The notes under the pieces are model-generated. The model was given only the letters and a program-made list of their open reading frames with translations, had not been told where the DNA came from and ran no database searches. Source: an uncultured Prevotellaceae bacterium (GTDB lineage Bacteria; Bacteroidota; Bacteroidia; Bacteroidales; Bacteroidaceae). Taken from it: 6,526 bases of DNA. Positions 1 through 4,221 of the stretch are shown here, piece after piece. Numbering within the stretch: position 1 is the stretch's first letter; each line of letters opens with the position of its first letter. Made by a program: the position numbers and the translations under genes. Location of the stretch: positions 1 through 6,526 of the forward strand of contig CAMZHB010000099.1 of the NCBI GenBank assembly GCA_947306605.1. Direction: 5' to 3'.

Positions 1-20
1 CCTGCAAAATTTTCGTCTTG

Positions 21-158
21 CTATCCGTTGAAATATGTGTTATAACGAGACTTGAAACTCTTCCACCAACGCGTTGAAGCCGTGTTCTTTTGGGAAGCAC
101 ACGACGTCAGCAGCATGGCAAGCAGCGTTAGGCCTAATATGATGCGTAACTGTTTCAC
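21..158 (-). pseudogene. N-terminal fragment of a SprE/PorW-like lipoprotein, stopped at codon 46
   Basis: A GTG-started frame of 45 codons begins 19 bp after the stop of the metal permease gene, in the same direction; an in-frame TAG directly precedes the GTG, so no longer start exists. The peptide has a basic start (KQLR), a hydrophobic core and a lipobox ending LTSC (Cys20), followed by ASQKNTASTRWW and SRYNTYFNG. As I recall the family, that last signature with an aromatic/basic lead is typical of the N-terminus of SprE/PorW tetratricopeptide lipoproteins, outer-membrane-associated parts of the type IX secretion and gliding apparatus, which are many hundreds of residues long. Here the frame hits TAG right after FNG, and only 20 bp of window remain. 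Neither other frame past the stop looks clearly like the family. It may be a pseudogene, a frameshift or base-call error, or a genuine small lipoprotein. The lipoprotein signal is well supported; the family is a memory-based inference. Confidence 0.5.
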
Positions 159-177
159 CTATATTTTACTCTATTAC

Positions 178-987
178 TTATAAACCTCGAATGAGCTTTT
201 TTATTGTGCGAACCAACAAGTAAATGACGATTGCCACTAATATGACAGCCGCGCCACTGGGAACATTGAGCCAATAGGAACACACTAGTCCTGCCAAACA
301 ACAGACAATACTAATGCCTACTGACCACAAAGCCATGCCAGCAAATTTATGACTGAGCATGTTGGCCGTCATTTGTGGGATGGAAAGCAGGGAAATGACC
401 ATTACAATTCCTGCCGTGCGTAAACTGGCCACGATGGCCAGTGCAACCAAACTGATAAGAATATAATTGAAGCGTTCAACAGGTAATTTTTGTGAGCGTG
501 CAAACTCAATATCGTAGGTTATGGCTACAATTTGAGGCAAAAAGCAGTAAAAGAATAGGCTCATTATTATAGTCAAAACACCAAGAAAGAGTATGTCCTC
601 TATCGTGGTCAGCAAAATATTTCCAAACAGATAATTTGACAGACTGGGAAGGAACGCTGGTGATAGGAACATACATAATATACCTATACTCATTCCAAAG
701 GCCCACAACATGGCAATAGCTGAGTCCTCACGTATCTCGCGGCGGCGGCTGAGCCGTTGTACGCTGTAGCCTGTAAGCAGTGCGAAAGCCGTTGCCCCAA
801 TCATTGGAGACCAACCGGCCAATGCACAGATGCCAACGCCGCCTAAAGAGGCGTGAGCCATGCCTCCGGCGATGAATACCATACGCCGTGTTACGATGTA
901 GGTGCCAATAAGTCCGCATACAATGCCTGTGAGTATACATGCCCAAATGGCATTTTGGAAAAAGGAATATTGTAATAGTTCTGTCAT
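178..987 (-). CDS. Metal ABC transporter permease, ABC-3 family (ZnuB/MntB-like)
   Basis: This 269-residue protein is the membrane-spanning subunit of an ABC importer for a transition metal (zinc, manganese or iron) across the inner membrane. It is almost entirely hydrophobic, with about seven to eight membrane segments. Family landmarks are the RRMVFIAGGMAHASLGGVG segment at residues 34-52, an acidic turn followed by a membrane segment (REDSAIAML, 86-94), a cytoplasmic loop about residues 160-173 and the following long segment with ASLRTAGIVMVISLLSIPQ (187-205), and a C-terminal NVPSGAAVI segment (241-249). The length is normal for the ABC-3 family. Its ATG overlaps the TGA of the upstream Cys-rich gene by 4 bp (ATGA), implying translational coupling. 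No ATPase or periplasmic metal-binding protein is in the window, so the partners must be encoded elsewhere or beyond the left edge. Metal specificity cannot be read from this subunit. Confidence 0.92.
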   Translation of the reverse strand: MTELLQYSFFQNAIWACILTGIVCGLIGTYIVTRRMVFIAGGMAHASLGGVGICALAGWSPMIGATAFALLTGYSVQRLSRRREIREDSAIAMLWAFGMSIGILCMFLSPAFLPSLSNYLFGNILLTTIEDILFLGVLTIIMSLFFYCFLPQIVAITYDIEFARSQKLPVERFNYILISLVALAIVASLRTAGIVMVISLLSIPQMTANMLSHKFAGMALWSVGISIVCCLAGLVCSYWLNVPSGAAVILVAIVIYLLVRTIKKLIRGL

Positions 988-1367
988 TTCCTGTCTTGAA
1001 TTAACATGTATGTCTCGTCCTTTAAAGCTGCAGGCAAACTGATTCCACGGAGTTCAAGACTATGTAACCAATCAGCCACTTCTTCAGGTCGCATAGTGGT
1101 GAGCACTTCTTGGAACTGCTCTATCTGTTCGTCCGTGTAGGCGTTCGTATCAACACCTTTGTAGACGTCCAGTTCCTCATCGTCAAAATAAACCACTTCT
1201 GTTCTGACAGCGCGTTTCATTTGGGCTTCATCACAAAAGCAATCCACGCCACAACCTCTTCCATCGCAGTCAGGCTTTTGGTGTATGTGTCTTACTTGTT
1301 TCTGTTTATGTCTTAACAAATAAACATATACAATAGCAAAACCAATAATTACCAGCAGGAATTTCAT
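984..1367 (-). CDS. Small membrane-anchored Cys-rich protein of unknown function
   Basis: The 127-residue product has one N-terminal membrane helix (about residues 2-18) followed by a basic, His-containing stretch (H20, H27, H29) and a Cys cluster at residues 34, 39, 43 and 45 (C-x4-C-x3-C-x-C). The C-terminal two thirds is soluble and acidic, with the segments FDDEELDVYKG (61-71), YTDEQIEQFQEVLTTMRPEE (77-96) and LHSLELRGISLP (101-112). I recall similar small proteins in Bacteroides and Prevotella next to aroA and this permease, sometimes annotated, without good reason, as phospholipase; I could not check this. The Cys/His cluster suggests metal binding or a redox role, but that is inference. 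The topology is probably one anchor with a cytoplasmic domain, because arginine and lysine follow the helix. It sits between aroA and the metal permease with 4-bp ATGA overlaps at both ends, so it is clearly an expressed member of the operon. Confidence 0.85.
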   Translation of the reverse strand: MKFLLVIIGFAIVYVYLLRHKQKQVRHIHQKPDCDGRGCGVDCFCDEAQMKRAVRTEVVYFDDEELDVYKGVDTNAYTDEQIEQFQEVLTTMRPEEVADWLHSLELRGISLPAALKDETYMLIQDRK

Positions 1368-2599
1368 TTTGATTCAATAATAAAGCCCATTTGCTGCAGG
1401 CTGTCCCAGAAGTGTGGGTATGACTTGCTGACTACCTGAGGATGGTTGATTCCAAGTTCTGGCAGAATGAAGGCACACGGTGCGAAAGCAAGAGCCATGC
1501 GATGATCCTCATATGTGTCAATAATGGGATACGTTTCTCCTGCATCAGTGTGCCCGTCCCAAAGGAGCGTATCGTTTCCTTCAATTATAATTTCTTTTCC
1601 TAACTTATGAAGTTCTGTCTTTAAGGCAGTCAAACGGTCCGTTTCTTTAATGCGGAGGCTCTGCAATCCAGTGATACGAAACGAGATGCCAAGCATGGCA
1701 CAGGTGATGACGAGAGTCTGTGCCAAATCGGGCTGTTCCTCAAGGTTCGCTTCATAGTGGCGAGTGGTAATGTTGCTCTTGTATAGGATTGGACAGCCTT
1801 TCTCGAACTTTGTTACCACTCCCAATGGCTTGAACAGTTCTTGTACCTTTGCGTCACCCTGCAGGCTGGTTTTGTTTAGCCCGGGCAATGTTACCTTGGC
1901 ATTGTTGTCAGCACTGAGTGCGACGGACTCGTACCAATAGGATGCAGCACTCCAGTCATTCTCTATGGTATATGGTTTCGCTACGTAATGAACGGGTTTA
2001 ACTTCCAACTCATGGTCGCTGGTCCAATCGGCTTGGGCTCCGAAGGTACGCATCAACTGCAATGTCATGTCGATGTATGGTCGTGAAATGATGGTGCCGT
2101 TCAATCTCAAGCGCAACCCGCGTTTCATCGTTGGACCAATCATCAACAAGGCAGAAGTAAACTGGGAACTTACGTTTCCATCCAATGTCACATCTCCGCC
2201 TTCAAGTGTTTTCCCTGTTACCTGCAAGGGTGGGAAACCGATCTTGTACATGTAATCAATTTGAGCGCCTAAACTCCGCAGAGCATCCACGAGCGTGTGA
2301 ATGGGACGGTGTTGCATACGTTTGGTGCCTGTGAGTAGTGTCTGTCTGTTAGAGACGGCAAAGGCTGCGGTTAAGAAACGCATGGCTGTACCGGCTGCCA
2401 TAATATCGGTCGTCTCTGCCGGATGCTCCAAAGCGCTTTGCATGACGAACGTGTCGTCACAATCGGACAAGTTCTTTAATTTAGTGTCGCCTCGCGCCAA
2501 CCAATGGATGACCAAGGCCCGTGCCGAAAGACTTTTCGACGGGGGCAACAAGACGGTGCCGTTTAGTGTGGCAGGCGCATGAAGGATGAAAACACTCAT
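1364..2599 (-). CDS. aroA: 3-phosphoshikimate 1-carboxyvinyltransferase (EPSP synthase)
   Basis: This cytoplasmic enzyme joins shikimate-3-phosphate and phosphoenolpyruvate to form EPSP, the sixth step of the shikimate pathway to chorismate and aromatic amino acids. The 411 residues carry the expected landmarks in order: PPSKSLSARA at the N-terminus (19-28), AAGTAMRFLTA (68-78), the RPI turn (98-100), NVSSQFTSALLM (142-153), SRPYID (172-177), DWSAASYW (215-222), the acidic PDLAQT segment (290-295), LRIKETDRL (315-323), DTYEDHRMALAF (361-372) and SKSYPHFWD near the C-terminus (391-399). The length is slightly shorter than E. coli AroA (about 427) and fits the Bacteroidota form. The Asn and Pro that flank AGTAMR in E. 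coli AroA are Ala and Phe here. It is the first gene of the minus-strand operon; a -7-type box lies about 27 bp upstream of its ATG, and its TGA overlaps the next start by 4 bp. Confidence 0.97.
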   Translation of the reverse strand: MSVFILHAPATLNGTVLLPPSKSLSARALVIHWLARGDTKLKNLSDCDDTFVMQSALEHPAETTDIMAAGTAMRFLTAAFAVSNRQTLLTGTKRMQHRPIHTLVDALRSLGAQIDYMYKIGFPPLQVTGKTLEGGDVTLDGNVSSQFTSALLMIGPTMKRGLRLRLNGTIISRPYIDMTLQLMRTFGAQADWTSDHELEVKPVHYVAKPYTIENDWSAASYWYESVALSADNNAKVTLPGLNKTSLQGDAKVQELFKPLGVVTKFEKGCPILYKSNITTRHYEANLEEQPDLAQTLVITCAMLGISFRITGLQSLRIKETDRLTALKTELHKLGKEIIIEGNDTLLWDGHTDAGETYPIIDTYEDHRMALAFAPCAFILPELGINHPQVVSKSYPHFWDSLQQMGFIIESK

Positions 2600-2625
2600 T
2601 TCCTATGTTTCGAAAAAAACTTCTA

Positions 2626-2633
2626 CAAAAATA
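2626..2633 (-). promoter_or_regulatory. Probable -7 promoter box of the aroA operon
   Basis: On the minus strand the sequence reads TATTTTTG, which fits the Bacteroidota sigma-ABfr -7 consensus TAnnTTTG. It ends 27 bp before the aroA ATG, leaving a leader of about 20 nt. I see no clear TTG at the -33 position, where the sequence is A/T-rich, so the call rests on the -7 box and its position alone. Confidence 0.45.
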
Positions 2634-2642
2634 CGGATAAAA

Positions 2643-2674
2643 TTTGGATAATTGAAAAAGAAACGCTACTTTTG
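2643..2674 (+). promoter_or_regulatory. Promoter of the tRNA-Pro gene (Bacteroidota type)
   Basis: The -7 box TACTTTTG at 2667-2674 matches TAnnTTTG and is followed by CAC. A TTTG at 2643-2646 stands 20 bp upstream, suitable for the -33 element. Transcription would begin near 2680, about 33 nt before the mature 5' end of the tRNA. This is the best-formed promoter in the window. Confidence 0.75.
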
Positions 2675-2713
2675 CACTCGATTTTGCTAAGGCAGTAATG
2701 CTAGAACAAGATT

Positions 2714-2788
2714 CGGGGTGTAGCTCAGCCCGGTTAGAGTACGCGTCTGGGGGGCGTGTGGTCGCTGGTTCGAATCCAGTCACCCCGA
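2714..2788 (+). tRNA. tRNA-Pro, anticodon GGG
   Basis: The 75-nt gene folds into a full cloverleaf. The acceptor stem CGGGGTG (2714-2720) pairs with CACCCCG (2781-2787), with discriminator A2788. The D arm is GCTC/GAGT (2723-2726 with 2737-2740, one G-T pair). The anticodon stem is 2742-2746 with 2754-2758, containing two G-T pairs, around the loop CTGGGGG, giving anticodon GGG at 2749-2751 for proline codons CCC and CCT. The T arm is GCTGG/CCAGT (2764-2768 with 2776-2780) around TTCGAAT. A C1-G72 start with G-rich acceptor is typical of bacterial tRNA-Pro. The 3' CCA is not encoded (CTG follows) and must be added after transcription. It is a single-gene unit with its own promoter and terminator. 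Confidence 0.96.
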
Positions 2789-2800
2789 CTGAGGGTTATG

Positions 2801-2842
2801 AGAGTTGGAAAACGTTTTTAATGTTTTCTGACTCTTTTTTTT
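2801..2842 (+). terminator. Intrinsic terminator of the tRNA-Pro gene
   Basis: The arms 2801-2813 (AGAGTTGGAAAAC) and 2823-2835 (GTTTTCTGACTCT) form a 13-bp stem with two G-T pairs and no bulge around a 9-nt loop. A run of eight T residues (2835-2842) follows. It lies 12 bp after the tRNA 3' end. On the minus strand the hairpin has no T tract after it, so it acts in one direction only. Confidence 0.88.
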
Positions 2843-2862
2843 GCTCAATCAAAACTATCACG

Positions 2863-2904
2863 CCACATCGGGTTTCGTTTTCGTATGAACTAACTGCGAT
2901 GTGG
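2863..2904. repeat. 8-bp inverted repeat overlapping the first 21-bp unit
   Basis: CCACATCG at 2863-2870 is the exact reverse complement of CGATGTGG at 2897-2904, separated by 26 bp. The right arm lies in the first tandem unit. The long loop and lack of a T tract argue against a terminator. It could be part of a dispersed intergenic element together with the tandem repeats, or chance. Confidence 0.35.
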
Positions 2905-2953
2905 TTCTTCCTAATTGCGATATAGAAAGAAGTAACTGCGACATAGTTTTTCC
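2891..2953. repeat. Three degenerate 21-bp tandem repeats in the intergenic region
   Basis: Units start at 2891, 2912 and 2933, exactly 21 bp apart, and share the 14-bp core TAAYTGCGAYRTRG. Units 1 and 3 agree at 17 of 21 positions. Unit 2 matches in the core but has a purine-rich tail (AAAGAAG) where the other two are pyrimidine-rich (TTCTTCC, TTTTTCC). The array lies between the tRNA terminator and the 3' end of the AlkZ-related gene, outside any convincing reading frame. Function is unknown. Confidence 0.7.
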
Positions 2954-2974
2954 GAAAAAGTTTTTGGAATAGTG

Positions 2975-3691
2975 TTAGCCGAGGAATTTCTGGATTTGTG
3001 CGGGAGTCGCTTGTGGTAACAGGCGGGTGAGGTGTGCGAAGAGAATGTGGCGTGATGCTTGGGGTGACTTGCCTTGTGCTGTTTTCATGAAATCGGGACC
3101 GTACATTGCTTCCGGTGTGGTGTATCGGGCGATTCCCCATCCGTAAGGTCGGCCATTCTTGTCATGGAGGTATTCAAAATCAGCTATAACTACGAATCCG
3201 TCCATTTGGAGACGGGTAATGGCGCTGTCGAATGGTTGTATATTGGAACGTAGTGGCTTTACCACGTGGTGCTCTTTTGTTTCGAGCAGTTTTTCAAGGG
3301 GATTGCGTCGCGGCATGCGGAGACGGACGTAGCCACATAGGCGTTTCAGGTCTTTGGAAAGTAGTGACTCATGTTGCCGAAGTATTTGCAGGATGCGGAG
3401 TTCTGTTGCTGTTGGATGACATTGTGACCGGCGCCAGTTAACAAGGTTTGCATACAGGTCAAGACGTACGTAGGCTGCTTTGTTTTGGAATAATTTGCCG
3501 TAAGCTAAGCTCCCGTAACTGATGACAGGACCTTTCCAATCCCATGGTCCTTCCTGTTCGTCACTAAACCAGAGTTCGCTCGGTGTGAACTCTTCTATCG
3601 AAAACTGGGGTATGGCATGTGCAAAGAAAGGCAAGACACCCATTTGGATGGCTTGCCTTTCTATTTGTTCCGCACTGCGTAGTGTGGGCAT
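2975..3691 (-). CDS. AlkZ-related winged-helix protein
   Basis: The 238-residue product resembles, from memory, the Bacteroidales AlkZ-related proteins, distant relatives of the DNA glycosylases AlkZ/YcaQ (HTH_42 family). Landmarks are the N-terminal MGVLPFFAHAIPQFSIEEF (17-35), GPWDWKGPVI followed by AYGKLF and KAAYV (48-75), a helix-turn-helix-like stretch (95-121, TELRILQILRQ then LLSKDLKRLCGY), a basic stretch (123-148), and a C-terminal domain with FDSAITRLQMDGFVVI (154-169), NGRPYGWGIARYTTPE (179-194) and a final amphipathic helix rich in Leu and Ala (213-227). The Q-x-Q catalytic motif of AlkZ is not visible, so glycosylase activity should not be assumed; DNA binding is plausible. There is no signal peptide, so it is likely cytoplasmic. 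Its ATG is 8 bp after the stop of the lipoprotein gene, so the two are probably cotranscribed. No T-rich terminator is evident after its stop. Confidence 0.8.
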   Translation of the reverse strand: MPTLRSAEQIERQAIQMGVLPFFAHAIPQFSIEEFTPSELWFSDEQEGPWDWKGPVISYGSLAYGKLFQNKAAYVRLDLYANLVNWRRSQCHPTATELRILQILRQHESLLSKDLKRLCGYVRLRMPRRNPLEKLLETKEHHVVKPLRSNIQPFDSAITRLQMDGFVVIADFEYLHDKNGRPYGWGIARYTTPEAMYGPDFMKTAQGKSPQASRHILFAHLTRLLPQATPAQIQKFLG

Positions 3692-3699
3692 CAGATACT

Positions 3700-4152
3700 T
3701 TATTTATCTTGTTTCAATGCTTGGTCTGGTATGTATTTCTTGGAATAGTAATTGCCATACCACCAGTCGTTGTAGTAACTCTGTTCCCGAGTGAAAATAC
3801 GTCCATTAATGACGACAGTGTGACCGTTTTTGATGTGATAGTCCCAAATCCAGTGCTGGCTAGAATAGTGGCCCGTGTTACGGAAATAGATATGGATACG
3901 TCCGTTAATGACATTCCATTCAAAATAGTCAAGATCTGAACCTATAGGAGCCCCCCAATCGTCGTAATAGGTCTCTTCGCAGGTACCCATCCCGTTACGG
4001 TTGAGGTTTAGACGGATAACATCGTAATAATCGTCGACACTCCACCAAATACCTTCCAAGTATTCTTCATCATAGTCGTCATCGTTGCAACTGCTAAAGG
4101 TGAAGCAGCAGGTTAGTAAGAGAAACAGAGCAAATAATTTTGTTTTCATCAT
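3700..4152 (-). CDS. Small Tyr/Trp/Asp-rich lipoprotein, possibly lipocalin-like
   Basis: The 150-residue precursor has a signal peptide with K3 and K5, a hydrophobic core and a lipobox FSSC, placing the lipidated cysteine at residue 22. The following NDDDYDEEY is strongly acidic, which in Bacteroidota resembles the lipoprotein export signal that sends proteins to the cell surface. The mature part is unusually aromatic: 16 Tyr and 8 Trp, with clusters YYDDW, DWWYGNYY and HWIW. An early GIWW (34-37), then alternating strand-like segments VIRLNLN, YFEWNVINGRIHIYF and HTVVINGRIFTRE, recall small Bacteroidales lipocalin-like beta-barrels, but I do not recognise a specific family and assign no function. 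Translation could start at either of two adjacent ATG codons (4152 or 4149). It is the first gene of a two-gene unit, with a -7 box about 22 bp upstream. Confidence 0.82.
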   Translation of the reverse strand: MMKTKLFALFLLLTCCFTFSSCNDDDYDEEYLEGIWWSVDDYYDVIRLNLNRNGMGTCEETYYDDWGAPIGSDLDYFEWNVINGRIHIYFRNTGHYSSQHWIWDYHIKNGHTVVINGRIFTREQSYYNDWWYGNYYSKKYIPDQALKQDK

Positions 4153-4174
4153 TTCTTTATTTTTTATTTCAGTG

Positions 4175-4182
4175 CAAAGGTA
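4175..4182 (-). promoter_or_regulatory. -7 promoter box of the lipoprotein/AlkZ-related unit
   Basis: The minus strand reads TACCTTTG followed by CAC, a good match to the Bacteroidota TAnnTTTG box. It ends 22 bp before the first ATG of the lipoprotein gene. No TTG is evident at -33; that position falls about where the opposing -7 box of the acyl-CoA synthetase lies. Confidence 0.65.
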
Positions 4183-4202
4183 CGAATTAAATGAATAAAA
4201 CG

Positions 4203-4210
4203 TAACTTTG
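4203..4210 (+). promoter_or_regulatory. -7 promoter box of the acyl-CoA synthetase gene
   Basis: TAACTTTG followed by CAC matches TAnnTTTG. It ends only 11 bp before the ATG at 4222, so transcription starting about 6-7 bp downstream would give a leader of only about 4-6 nt. No TTG is seen at -33. With the opposing box at 4175-4182 it forms the inverted repeat GTGCAAAG (4172-4179) and CTTTGCAC (4206-4213). Confidence 0.65.
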
Positions 4211-4221
4211 CACGAAGAAAT

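Noticed and set aside
2481..2783. Minus-strand open frame of 100 codons covering the tRNA and the aroA start
   Set aside because: It runs antisense through most of the tRNA gene and then through the aroA 5' end in another frame; such antisense-tRNA translations are a known artefact.
2950..2970. Palindromic CCGAAAAAGTTTTTGG as a terminator for the AlkZ-related gene
   Set aside because: The stem is almost all A-T with essentially no loop, and no T tract follows on the minus strand; too weak to call.
2796..3140. Minus-strand open frame of 114 codons between the tRNA and the AlkZ-related gene
   Set aside because: It overlaps the AlkZ-related gene in another frame and crosses the tRNA terminator and the 21-bp repeats. 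Its seven-residue periodicity simply mirrors the 21-bp repeats.
3619..3939. Plus-strand open frame of 106 codons with hydrophobic content
   Set aside because: It is antisense to the lipoprotein and the AlkZ-related gene; the hydrophobicity comes from the reverse complement of Asp/Asn-rich codons.
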